Assembly: GCF_014837145.1 (NCBI RefSeq)
Contig: NZ_JACYFS010000001.1
Coordinates: forward strand, 806,001-870,000
DNA: 64,000 nt
Direction of reading: 5' to 3'
Origin: Chryseobacterium caseinilyticum
GTDB taxonomy: Bacteria; Bacteroidota; Bacteroidia; Flavobacteriales; Weeksellaceae
The stretch's first letter is position 1. Each line of letters opens with the position of its first letter. The position numbers were made by a program, and so were the translations under genes. The notes under the pieces were generated by a model. The model saw only the letters and a program-made list of their open reading frames with translations. It searched no databases and was not told the DNA's origin. Shown here in pieces: positions 7,841-15,829 of this stretch.

Positions 7841-7992
7841 AAGTTCCATTTAAGTATGGTTTGCTTCAATCCTTCAATATGTAGATTTAAAATTTTATAA
7901 TGCAATAAAAACAAAGCAGAGCTATGAGTAAAATTTAATTAAAAAGCCTTTATGCAAAGGCGCTTCATCATTCAGAATTTGGGCAGCTGATC

Positions 7993-8652
7993 GTGAGACT
8001 TTTTGAAGATTTGGGATCTTCTTCGTTAAACCCTGACGATGATCCGAATGCTAAAAAGCTCCTTACGGTTTTGCAAAATCAACTTCCGGCTTACAATGCA
8101 GGGCTAAATCAGGTAAGAGCCAGCGAGGAGTCTGAGGCTATTGCCAGACTTGATAAAGAAAGAGATTCTGACATTCAGGCATTACGGGATTCTTTGAAAC
8201 CGTACCGTAACGCAAAAAATACAGAGGAAGCTGATTCCTACAAAAAAATACAGCTGTTGCTCTCGGAATACAAAAATGTGGACAACGATTCATGCGAAGC
8301 CGAAACCAATCAAATCACCCAACTGATCAGCAGATTAGAAAGCAGTGATTTCAGCAATGCTGTTGCTCAGTTGGCCATCGGAAAATTTGTAAACCATCTT
8401 TCAGTTTCCAATGCGGCATTCAATAGTCTTTTTGCTGAAAGGTCGTTTAAGACTTCACAGAAAAATGTTTCAGACATGAAGTCTTTGCGGAAAACATTAG
8501 CAGAAGATTATAAAAAGCTAACCACCTACATACTTGCGATGGCTTCTGTAGAAGAAAACGGAGAATCTTACTACAAAGATCTGCTGGCTATCATCAATAA
8601 TGGCAGAGGATATTTTTCTGATGTGGTTGTCTCGAGAAGACTTGGCAAATAA
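7993..8652 (+). CDS. DUF6261 family protein, probably 5'-interrupted
   Basis: 219 residues from the GTG at 7993; predicted mostly helical (ALRDSLKPYRNAKN, SYKKIQLLLSEYKN, ITQLISRLES). I associate it with DUF6261, a Bacteroidetes family of unknown function. The frame stays open upstream of the GTG back to 7939, reading LKSLYAKALHHSEFGQLI, which looks like genuine protein. It is cut by TAA at 7936-7938, four codons after an in-frame ATG (7924). The native start was therefore probably ATG 7924, and a nonsense change now forces restart at GTG or inactivates the gene. Base composition matches neighbours. Confidence 0.7.
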   Translation: MRLFEDLGSSSLNPDDDPNAKKLLTVLQNQLPAYNAGLNQVRASEESEAIARLDKERDSDIQALRDSLKPYRNAKNTEEADSYKKIQLLLSEYKNVDNDSCEAETNQITQLISRLESSDFSNAVAQLAIGKFVNHLSVSNAAFNSLFAERSFKTSQKNVSDMKSLRKTLAEDYKKLTTYILAMASVEENGESYYKDLLAIINNGRGYFSDVVVSRRLGK

Positions 8653-8657
8653 AATAA

Positions 8658-8690
8658 AAAACCGATACATTTCTGCATCGGTTTTTTTGT
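8658..8690 (+). terminator. bidirectional terminator
   Basis: ACCGAT (8661-8666) pairs with ATCGGT (8677-8682), flanked by an A-run before and seven Ts after. It sits between the convergent DUF6261 gene and the TPR gene and can serve both. Confidence 0.8.
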
Positions 8691-8705
8691 GAAATCTGAT
8701 TAAGA

Positions 8706-9737
8706 TTATTTTGTCTGCTTCGCTTCCAGTTCAGCTAATTTCGCCTTCATTGCTGCTGCTTTTTCGGTATTTTTTGTAATCGTGTAAATATCTTTCAGCG
8801 TAGAAACGGCGTCGATATTTTCCGGTTGTACTTTGTACCAGCTTTCTGCGTAAGGCAATGCTTTTGCAAAACGGGCTCTTCTTTCTTCGATTAATTTCGT
8901 TCCCGCAGCTTTATCAGTTCTGTTGGTTTCGTTAATTTTCTTTACAGCAGCATCTTCGTCACCAATAGTTGTGTAAACAAGATTCAGATAAGCATTTGAG
9001 AAGTCTGGCTTTAACTCAATTGCTTTTTTGAAAGAGACTTCAGCTTCTGCAGCACTTGCAGGATTTTTTGACTGAAGAACACCTAAGTTATACCAGTTTT
9101 CAGCATTGTTAGGATCTTTCGCCAACTGTTCCTTTATTACCGTTGCAAATTTGTCATTGTTACCTGATGCATAGTAAGCGGTCCCCTGAAAATCTTTTAA
9201 TTTGGCATTGTTAGGAAATTTAGACAGACCTTTTTCAATTAAAGCAACTGCTTTATCATTCTGCTTAGAGTTAAGATACAGTGTTGCCAATGTTTCATAC
9301 AATTCAGGTTCTACAGAAGGAGTTTTTTCTTCTTTAAAATCTGTGTAATCCTTAGACTTTCCTTTAAGGGTTGTCCACATTGTTTTATCGAAGGACTGCA
9401 CCTGTCCCTGTTTATCTTTTGCAGTGTAAGTAGTTTGCTCGCCAGTGTAATTGGCAGCAATTAACTCTTCGTAAAGTTTTGTAGCTTCCGGAATATTATT
9501 GTTTACTGCGTAGCTAATTGCTGCGTTGTATTTATACGTTTCGTCAGCTTTACCATTAGCTTTTAAAATTTCATAGGCTTCCAAAAATTTCGGAGCGGCT
9601 ACAGCATAATTTTTTGCATTGAAAGCATCCATTGCTGCTTTATTGGCAGCGTCAAACTTTGCGCTGGCATCCTTATCTTTCTGAGCAAATGTAAACGAAG
9701 ATGCTAAAATTGCAATCCCTAAAATCAGCTTTTTCAT
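8706..9737 (-). CDS. exported TPR-repeat protein
   Basis: 343 residues with a Sec signal peptide (MKKLILGIAILASSFTFAQ). TPR-like helices occur through the protein, for example YAVAAPKFLEAYEILKANGK near 43-62, ELYETLATLYLNSKQNDKAVALIEKGLSKFP near 143-173, and NAENWYNLGVLQSKNPASAAEAEVSFKKAIELKPDFSNAYLNL near 210-252. TPRs mediate protein-protein contacts; the partner is unknown. It follows gyrA by 18 bases on the same strand and is probably co-transcribed. Confidence 0.82.
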   Translation of the reverse strand: MKKLILGIAILASSFTFAQKDKDASAKFDAANKAAMDAFNAKNYAVAAPKFLEAYEILKANGKADETYKYNAAISYAVNNNIPEATKLYEELIAANYTGEQTTYTAKDKQGQVQSFDKTMWTTLKGKSKDYTDFKEEKTPSVEPELYETLATLYLNSKQNDKAVALIEKGLSKFPNNAKLKDFQGTAYYASGNNDKFATVIKEQLAKDPNNAENWYNLGVLQSKNPASAAEAEVSFKKAIELKPDFSNAYLNLVYTTIGDEDAAVKKINETNRTDKAAGTKLIEERRARFAKALPYAESWYKVQPENIDAVSTLKDIYTITKNTEKAAAMKAKLAELEAKQTK

Positions 9738-9755
9738 ATTATTTTTATTTAAAAT

Positions 9756-12338
9756 TTATTCTTCAGAATCAGAATTCTCAGTTTCTTCTGCCCCATTTTC
9801 GTTTTGTGGCAAATCTTCTGTTGCATTTTCTGGGTTATCAGCTATATTTTCGTTTTCTCCCTCCAATTCTTCATCCTCCGGAATATCTTTATCCATCGCA
9901 ACTTTTGCAATTGCAGCGATTTCGTCATTTTTCTTCAGGTTGATCATTCTTACTCCCTGAGTATTTCTACCCATCACTCTCATTTCATCCATTCCCATTC
10001 TGATGGCAACACCGGATTTGTTGATGATCATTAGACCGTCGTCGTCAGTAACGTTCTGAATAGCGATAAGGTTTCCTGTTTTATCGGTGATATTTAAAGT
10101 AATTACCCCTTTTCCACCTCTGTTGGTTTCTCTGTAGTCTAAAACGGCAGTTCTTTTACCATAACCTTTTTCAGAAACTACCAAAACAGTTTCGTTTTCA
10201 AGATCATTTGCAACGATCATACCGATTACTTCGTCGTTCTCTTCCAAAGTAATTCCGCGTACACCGATAGAACTTCTTCCAACTTCTCTTACTTTTTCTT
10301 CAGGGAAACGGATGCATTTTCCATTTTTGGTAGCGATCATGATCTGAGATGTTCCATTCGTTAAATAAGCACCTAACAACTGGTCATTATCTCTGATTTC
10401 AATAGCATTTACACCGTTTATTCTCGGTCTTGAATATGCTTCCAGTGAAGTCTTTTTGATGGTTCCGTTTTTGGTCACCATCACCACACTCATTTGGTTG
10501 ACGTATTCTGCATCTTTTAAATTATTGGTTCTGATGTAAGCTTTAATTTTATCATCAGGCTCAATATTAATCAGGTTCTGAACTGCTCTTCCTTTTGATA
10601 TTTTTGATCCTTCCGGAATTTCAAAAACTCTCAGCCAGTAACATCTTCCCTTTTCGGTGAAGAATAACATATACTGGTGGTTGGTTGCCGAAACAATATA
10701 TTCCAGGAAATCTGAATCTCTTGTTGTCGCCGCTTTATTACCAACGCCACCTCTGCTCTGAACTTTGTATTCTGAAAGCAACGTTCTCTTCACGTACCCT
10801 GCGTGAGAAATGGTAAGAACCACCTCTTCGTTCGGGATGATGTCTTCGATAGACATTTCACCTCCTGAATAGTCGATTTCAGTTCTTCTTTCGTCGCCGT
10901 ATTTCTCTCTTACTTCAACCAATTCTTCCTTAATAATCTCGAATCTTCTTCCTTCATTAGCTAAGATATCTTCGAGGTTTGCAATTTCTTTCATAATTGC
11001 ATCGTACTCATCACGGATTTTGTCGAGCTCCATTCCTGTAAGACGTGCAAGACGTAAGTCAAGAATTGCCTGAGCCTGAATGTCTGAAAGTTCAAATTCC
11101 GTCATCAAACCTTCTTTCGCAGCCTGCGGATTGGAAGAGTGACGTATGATGGAAATGGCTTTATCTAAAGCATCCTGAGTTCCGATCACTTTCATGAAAC
11201 CTTCAAGAATATGAGCTCTCTCCTTCGCTTTTCTAAGCTCGTACTGAGTTCTTCTTACGATTATTTCATGTCTGTGCTCTACAAAATGGTGAATAATATC
11301 CTTTACATTCAACTGCTCCGGTCTTCCGTGTACCAATGCAATATTGTTTACACTGAAAGACGTCTGAAGCGACGTATATTTATAAAGCATATTTAAAACC
11401 ACATTCGGAATAGCATCATTCTTTAGTTCGTATACGATACGCATACCTCTTCTGTCAGATTCATCTCTGATTTCGTAGATTCCAGGAATTTTATCGTCTT
11501 TCACCAACTCCGCAGTTCTGGCAATCATCTCTGCTTTGTTCACCTGATACGGAATTTCGCTTACGATAATCGCATTTCGGTTGTGAACTTCTTCAAAACC
11601 TACTTTAGCTCTTAAAACTACACGTCCTCTTCCTGTATGGAAAGCATCTCTCACACCGTCGTAACCATAGATAATACCACCGGTAGGGAAATCCGGAGCA
11701 ATGATGTGCTGCATCAGTTCATCAATAGTGATTTCTCTGTTATCGATATAAGCACAGATTGCATTGATCGACTCAGTTAAGTTATGCGGCGCCATATTGG
11801 TGGCCATACCAACAGCAATACCTGAAGTTCCGTTTACCAAAAGGTTAGGAATTTTCGAAGGCATTACGCTTGGTTCAGTTAAACTGTCGTCAAAGTTATT
11901 TTGAAAGTCTACCGTTTCTTTATCAAGATCAGATAAAATTTCGTCTGAAATTTTCTTAAGTCTTGCCTCGGTGTAACGCATTGCTGCAGGTGGATCTCCA
12001 TCCATTGAACCGAAGTTACCCTGCCCATCAACCTGTGGATAACGTAAGCTCCAGTCCTGAGCCATTCTTACCATGGCATCGTAAACTGAAGAGTCACCGT
12101 GAGGGTGATATTTACCTAAAACGTCTCCAACGATTCTGGCAGATTTTAAATATTTTCTGTTTGAAAAAACCCCTAATCCATACATACCGTACAATACCCT
12201 TCTGTGTACAGGTTTAAGGCCATCTCTCACGTCCGGAAGTGCTCTGGAAACAATTACCGACATAGAATAGTCGATGTAAGATGACTTCATTTCATCAACA
12301 ATGTTAATAGGAATCAGTCTTTCTCCTTCTTTTTGCAT
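9756..12338 (-). CDS. gyrA: DNA gyrase subunit A
   Basis: Cuts and rejoins DNA in the gyrase A2B2 complex, introducing negative supercoils. I start it at the ATG at 12338 ([13 protein letters not shown]), not at an upstream ATG 13 codons earlier, because the family begins there. The product is 860 residues. With this start R121-Y122 are the catalytic pair, and S83 and D87 fall exactly on the quinolone-resistance positions ([13 protein letters not shown]) in the sensitive state. The C-terminal beta-pinwheel blades are visible ([24 protein letters not shown] is the GyrA-box-like region). The tail is strongly acidic ([15 protein letters not shown]), typical of flavobacterial GyrA. Confidence 0.97.
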   Translation of the reverse strand: MQKEGERLIPINIVDEMKSSYIDYSMSVIVSRALPDVRDGLKPVHRRVLYGMYGLGVFSNRKYLKSARIVGDVLGKYHPHGDSSVYDAMVRMAQDWSLRYPQVDGQGNFGSMDGDPPAAMRYTEARLKKISDEILSDLDKETVDFQNNFDDSLTEPSVMPSKIPNLLVNGTSGIAVGMATNMAPHNLTESINAICAYIDNREITIDELMQHIIAPDFPTGGIIYGYDGVRDAFHTGRGRVVLRAKVGFEEVHNRNAIIVSEIPYQVNKAEMIARTAELVKDDKIPGIYEIRDESDRRGMRIVYELKNDAIPNVVLNMLYKYTSLQTSFSVNNIALVHGRPEQLNVKDIIHHFVEHRHEIIVRRTQYELRKAKERAHILEGFMKVIGTQDALDKAISIIRHSSNPQAAKEGLMTEFELSDIQAQAILDLRLARLTGMELDKIRDEYDAIMKEIANLEDILANEGRRFEIIKEELVEVREKYGDERRTEIDYSGGEMSIEDIIPNEEVVLTISHAGYVKRTLLSEYKVQSRGGVGNKAATTRDSDFLEYIVSATNHQYMLFFTEKGRCYWLRVFEIPEGSKISKGRAVQNLINIEPDDKIKAYIRTNNLKDAEYVNQMSVVMVTKNGTIKKTSLEAYSRPRINGVNAIEIRDNDQLLGAYLTNGTSQIMIATKNGKCIRFPEEKVREVGRSSIGVRGITLEENDEVIGMIVANDLENETVLVVSEKGYGKRTAVLDYRETNRGGKGVITLNITDKTGNLIAIQNVTDDDGLMIINKSGVAIRMGMDEMRVMGRNTQGVRMINLKKNDEIAAIAKVAMDKDIPEDEELEGENENIADNPENATEDLPQNENGAEETENSDSEE

Positions 12339-12485
12339 ATAAAAGTTTATTATTATGATAATCAGAGCGTTATTCACACATCTGAAAAATATTTATTTCG
12401 GCTAAATTATAACGTGCTAATTTAAGAAAAAAATACCGATTTTTGCCTGAGAATTGCATCTAAAATATTAAATAAATCATAAAAT

Positions 12486-12800
12486 ATGAGTGTTCTCAGT
12501 ATTACCTTTCACTGCCCCAAAAACAACCTTGAAGAATGGACAAAATATGTTGACGAAGAGTTGTTTCTTATGACAGAAAATCTTCTTGACGTCAATAAAT
12601 ATATTCTTTCTGAAGTACAGAGCGACTTTATTGAAGAGGGTAAAAACTACAATCTTCTGCTCATCTTTGATGATGCTGAGTACCGTGAAGATTTTATCAA
12701 AAGTGAACTTCAGAATATTGCAGACCGCATCGAAATGAAGTTTGGGCAGGATATCATGATTTTCAATACCTTCCTCGATCCTATCAAAAGTAAAATGTAG
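12486..12800 (+). CDS. DUF4286 family protein
   Basis: 104 residues, cytoplasmic, with an alternating strand-helix pattern (VLSITFHCPKNNLEEWTKYVDEEL, YNLLLIFDDAEYREDFI) that fits a ferredoxin-like alpha-beta fold and the DUF4286 family of Bacteroidetes. Function unknown. It is divergent from gyrA and ends at a shared terminator. Confidence 0.8.
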   Translation: MSVLSITFHCPKNNLEEWTKYVDEELFLMTENLLDVNKYILSEVQSDFIEEGKNYNLLLIFDDAEYREDFIKSELQNIADRIEMKFGQDIMIFNTFLDPIKSKM

Positions 12801-12803
12801 AAA

Positions 12804-12845
12804 AAACAAAACCGGCTGCTTCTCTGAAACAGTCGATTTTTTTTA
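12804..12845 (+). terminator. terminator between convergent genes
   Basis: CGGCTG (12813-12818) pairs with CAGTCG (12830-12835) with one wobble, preceded by A-rich and followed by T-rich sequence, so it can act in both directions. Confidence 0.65.
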
Positions 12846-13136
12846 TTAGCGATTAATCACAATTACTGTCTGTCTTGGCGGTACGTGTCTGTAATATTGT
12901 CTTACAGGTCTGTGATGCACTACAGGACGGTAATATCTGTGTCTTACAGGTTTTCTGTAATGGGTAACATATCTGGCAGGTCTTCTGTGATGATGAGCTG
13001 CTCTTTTATGATAATGTTTAGCAGATTTGAAATGATGTTTTTTATGTTTATGATGTCTCTGAGCATCTACAGTATTAAAGCTTGCAGAAAAGACCAGCAG
13101 GAGAAATGCTCCTAAAATTTTAACAAAACTCTTCAT
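12846..13136 (-). CDS. exported histidine- and arginine-rich protein
   Basis: 96 residues from the ATG at 13136, chosen because MKSFVKILGAFLLLVFSASFNTVDA is a clean signal peptide; an upstream ATG adds 17 unlikely residues. The mature part is dominated by His, Arg, Lys and Tyr (QRHHKHKKHHFKSAKHYHKR, YRKPVRHRYYRPVVHHRP). Such proteins are common in flavobacterial periplasm. Metal binding is a guess from composition only; no family is assigned. Confidence 0.7.
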   Translation of the reverse strand: MKSFVKILGAFLLLVFSASFNTVDAQRHHKHKKHHFKSAKHYHKRAAHHHRRPARYVTHYRKPVRHRYYRPVVHHRPVRQYYRHVPPRQTVIVINR

Positions 13137-13243
13137 ATTTCCATTGTTTTTAAATTTCTGAAAAAAAAGCAACAATGAAAATGCCAATAACAGTTTATGA
13201 TTGTAAATACAGTAATTTTTAAGAAACTTTATAACGTTTTATG

Positions 13244-13738
13244 TTAAAATATAATCTCACTGCGTCTTTCAAGCATGACGACATCCTTCCATTTCCCATC
13301 GAGTTTTCCCAGTTTTTCTCTGGTACCAAGAATTTTGAATCCAAATTTCTGATGAAAATGTATTGAAATTTCATTTTCCGGAAATATGTTGGCCTGCAAT
13401 GTCCAGAAACCATGTTCTTCACTGTCGGCGATTAATTTTCTCAATAACATTGTTCCGAGTCCTTTTCCCTGATACGCGTTATCAAAATAAATGCTGATCT
13501 CTGCAACACCTTTGAAACAGTCTCTTTTGCTGACCGACTTCAGTGCACACCATCCGATCACTTCACTTTTTCCGTTTTCAAGAATCCAGCGGCAGTCGTT
13601 CAAGAACTCCATATCCCACGCTTCTTCTGTAGGAACCGTTGTTTCGAAAGTGGCAATTCCACCGTCAATTCCCTGCTGAAAGATTTCCAGAACCCGTTTC
13701 TCATCTCCCGGACGCATTTCCCGTAATTCGTAATACAT
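13244..13738 (-). CDS. GNAT N-acetyltransferase, phosphinothricin acetyltransferase-like
   Basis: 164 residues. The N-terminus YELREMRPGDEKRVLEIFQQGIDGGIATFET and the acetyl-CoA loop region (AYQGKGLGTMLLRKLIADSEEHG, with Q/RGKGLG) are those of the PAT/MnaT branch of GNAT enzymes. The family acetylates phosphinothricin or methionine derivatives, but the natural substrate here cannot be told. It lies 3 bases after the DUF421 gene. Confidence 0.87.
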   Translation of the reverse strand: MYYELREMRPGDEKRVLEIFQQGIDGGIATFETTVPTEEAWDMEFLNDCRWILENGKSEVIGWCALKSVSKRDCFKGVAEISIYFDNAYQGKGLGTMLLRKLIADSEEHGFWTLQANIFPENEISIHFHQKFGFKILGTREKLGKLDGKWKDVVMLERRSEIIF

Positions 13739-13741
13739 TTT

Positions 13742-14254
13742 TTAGTGATATTTTCTTTTATTTTTTCGTTTTATTCTGGTGTAATGGGTCTGTTCTCCGG
13801 TCTTATCCATAGATACAACACTGATGTTGCCATCCACTTCAAGAATGGAGAGTCTAACATTTTTAATTCCATCAACACCGTGTTCTCTTATGGATTCTTC
13901 CAGTTCATCTTCAGTAATTTTCACTCTGTTTAAAGCAGGTTCATCAATCTTTCCGTCTCTTATCAGAATCACAGGATCTTCTTCCAGAAAACTTTTAAAT
14001 TTTGGATTTTTAAACATGATCCGTTTCAAAACAAAATTGGCTGCAAAAAGTACGAGAGCTGCGATAATCCCGCCCTGAAGCGAAGTATCAGGACCAACCA
14101 TGGCATTCTGAACGGCATTTGAAATAAGAAGCAGCAAAACCACATCACCGGCATTGAGCTGTGACAGCTGGTTTTTACCAAACACACGAATGGCGATCAC
14201 CATAAAAAGGTAAACGCAAAGTGAGCGGAACACCACATTCAGTATCTCTTCCAA
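13742..14254 (-). CDS. DUF421 (YetF-like) membrane protein
   Basis: 170 residues. Three N-terminal hydrophobic segments (about 8-25, 38-55, 60-80) are followed by a soluble alpha-beta domain containing EEDPVILIRDGKIDEPALNRVKITEDELEESIREHGVDGI. That segment is diagnostic of the YetF/DUF421 family. Function poorly defined; membrane-anchored with a cytoplasmic domain. Confidence 0.88.
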   Translation of the reverse strand: MEEILNVVFRSLCVYLFMVIAIRVFGKNQLSQLNAGDVVLLLLISNAVQNAMVGPDTSLQGGIIAALVLFAANFVLKRIMFKNPKFKSFLEEDPVILIRDGKIDEPALNRVKITEDELEESIREHGVDGIKNVRLSILEVDGNISVVSMDKTGEQTHYTRIKRKNKRKYH

Positions 14255-14293
14255 AATCTAAATTTTAAACATCAAATTTAATGAATTAACGGC

Positions 14294-14320
14294 AATAAAA
14301 AACTGCCCGTGAAGGCAGTT
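14294..14320 (-). terminator. terminator of the 14344-14748 gene
   Basis: AACTGCC (14301-14307) pairs with GGCAGTT (14314-14320); on the minus strand the stem is followed by TTTTTTATT. It lies 24 bases after the stop. Confidence 0.8.
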
Positions 14321-14343
14321 CTGAAAAATATATGATAAGTCAT

Positions 14344-14748
14344 TTATCTGTTGTTGATATCCACTCTTACAGGCATTACGAAACTTGAGGCAAGCATTTT
14401 TTCGTTCATTTTCGATGAATCAATTCTGTAGTGAAGGTTGCTGAGGATTTTTTCAATCTCTTTGCTTACCACTTTGCAATCTCCTTTAGATTTTACATTG
14501 ATGATTTTTCCGTTTTCCGAAACATCAAATTTCACTTCAGAATTTACAATTCCCTGCTGGTAATCCTGATTGGTAAAATCAAAATTGGCCATCAGCTGGT
14601 TTCTGATTTCATTAAAAGCGTCGGCCTTAGCCAGCTGAACTTCTTTGATGGTATTGTCTGAAGATATCTGAGCTTTCGCAGTATTAAAAATGGATGCAAA
14701 TGCAAATACGAAAAGTGAAGCTGCGAATATTTGAATTTTATTTTTCAT
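14344..14748 (-). CDS. exported protein, TonB C-terminal-like
   Basis: 134 residues with signal peptide MKNKIQIFAASLFVFAFASIFNTAKA. The mature domain (QGIVNSEVKFDVSENGKIINVKSKGDCKVVSKEIEKILSNL) resembles the small TonB-C fold, which has strand, GKI-turn, strand and helix. Lacking a membrane anchor and proline-rich linker it is not a classical TonB. Function unknown. A TATCTTTG box lies 49 bases upstream. Confidence 0.62.
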   Translation of the reverse strand: MKNKIQIFAASLFVFAFASIFNTAKAQISSDNTIKEVQLAKADAFNEIRNQLMANFDFTNQDYQQGIVNSEVKFDVSENGKIINVKSKGDCKVVSKEIEKILSNLHYRIDSSKMNEKMLASSFVMPVRVDINNR

Positions 14749-14797
14749 ATGTCTTTAATTTTTAGAGTTAATTGTTGTTGTTTCTTATTTTCTAATT

Positions 14798-14805
14798 CAA
14801 AGATA
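14798..14805 (-). promoter_or_regulatory. -7 promoter box of the 14344-14748 gene
   Basis: The minus strand reads TATCTTTG, a perfect TAnnTTTG, 49 bases before the start codon. No clear -33 TTTG. Confidence 0.5.
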
Positions 14806-14836
14806 TATAAATAAATTCATATAAATTTTACATTCA

Positions 14837-14918
14837 GTTAACATTGGGTTAACATTGAAAATTAAAATATTGATTTTCAATGGTTTAAATTTCTAAAATA
14901 ATTGAAAAGTTAACATTG
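14837..14918. repeat. three GTTAACATTG copies and a stem-loop
   Basis: GTTAACATTG is present at 14837-14846, 14848-14857 and 14909-14918. The first two start 11 bases apart, about one helical turn. Between copies two and three, CATTGAAAAT (14853-14862) pairs perfectly with ATTTTCAATG (14873-14882). The block separates the ATPase/HNH island from the next minus-strand gene and could be its operator or the island's transcript end. Confidence 0.6.
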
Positions 14919-14935
14919 GAATGATTATAATTGAC

Positions 14936-15829
14936 TTAAATGTTTTTTTTGAGCTCTTCAATGATATCATGCTTAAATTTTGAGAAGGGTCTTTTGTGGT
15001 AATCATCTTTCTTAATTTCTATGCCAAATACCATTCTGTACGCTTCTTCTTGAGATAGACTTAAACCTTCAAAAGTTTTGTTACAAAGAATGTCTAAATA
15101 GTTTTGAGAATATTTATAGCGTAAATCATAAAGATCTTTCAATTCTTTGCCAGACTGTGCTTCATATATTTCTCTCAACTTATTAAATTTGATTGTTTGT
15201 TCATTTTTAAGATTTGAATTATTCTGTACAAGCCAAATTTTTGGTTCATTGTATTTATCAAAATCATAACTAAAAGAAAAATCTATTGAATCAGAATATG
15301 GATGAACTAAATTTTCTAATGCTTTTTCCCAATCATATTCTTTTGCTTGCCCTTTAATATGATTACAAGAAGAACAACTTGGTATCAAATTGTAAAAACT
15401 TAATGCCAGAATTGGAAAATCAGCCTTTGGAAACCAATGGTCTAACTGAGCGCGAGTGTGATTGCTTTCTAGATCAAATTGTAATGTATAATTTCTGTTA
15501 CAATAAACGCAGGTATCAATATTTAATAAATTTAAAAATTCTTTACCAAAATATCTTTGAAAATGTTCTTTGTAGGCTCTTTCTTTAAAACAAGTTTTCA
15601 AATTTTCGGTGTTTTGATCAGTAATTGTATTTTTAAATTTTTGATGAACTTTTAAAAGCAATTCAGGTTTTCCTTGAATAAGAATGTTTTTATATTGTTT
15701 TAGGAACTTTCTTGTAGAAATTTCTAAAAGCCCACTAGCTATTCTTTCATCAATTATTTTATCAATTATTTCAGAAACTTTTTCATAGTAAAATTTAACT
15801 GCTCTAGGATTGGGGTTTAATTTAAACAT
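14936..15829 (-). CDS. HNH endonuclease, PtuB-like partner of the adjacent ATPase
   Basis: 297 residues. The nuclease core is CVYC at 107-110, DHWFPK with H131, FYNLIPSCSSCN at 145-156 and HIKG. This is an HNH zinc-finger fold with two CxxC pairs and the DH...N...H/K catalytic set. About 100 helical residues precede it and about 135 follow. The ATG overlaps the ATPase stop by one base (TAATG), so the two proteins are made together. An ATPase plus HNH pair is the Septu (PtuAB) anti-phage layout; the exact subtype is not assigned. Strongly AT-rich relative to neighbours, which suggests acquisition by transfer. Confidence 0.82.
   Translation of the reverse strand: MFKLNPNPRAVKFYYEKVSEIIDKIIDERIASGLLEISTRKFLKQYKNILIQGKPELLLKVHQKFKNTITDQNTENLKTCFKERAYKEHFQRYFGKEFLNLLNIDTCVYCNRNYTLQFDLESNHTRAQLDHWFPKADFPILALSFYNLIPSCSSCNHIKGQAKEYDWEKALENLVHPYSDSIDFSFSYDFDKYNEPKIWLVQNNSNLKNEQTIKFNKLREIYEAQSGKELKDLYDLRYKYSQNYLDILCNKTFEGLSLSQEEAYRMVFGIEIKKDDYHKRPFSKFKHDIIEELKKNI

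Larger units (their letters stand above)
7450..7992 (+). other. long leader region before the DUF6261 gene
   Basis: No convincing long gene in this stretch. It holds a promoter (TACATTTG at 7672-7679), a possible 21-codon ORF at 7701-7766 (MKKNRVPLPHFW...), three palindromes at an exact 41-base period (7746-7840), and a five-codon ORF ATG AGT AAA ATT TAA at 7924-7938. The last is in frame with the following gene. The rest, 7450-7660, is AT-rich and I see nothing in it. Confidence 0.6.

Noticed and set aside
12477..12809. 110-codon open frame on the minus strand opposite the DUF4286 gene
   Set aside because: It mirrors the DUF4286 gene, has a Phe/Ile-rich composition typical of antisense frames and no start context. 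The plus-strand protein has a clear domain pattern.
13745..14078. Plus-strand frames of 60-84 codons across the DUF421 gene
   Set aside because: They are antisense to a well-supported gene and lack promoters and domains.
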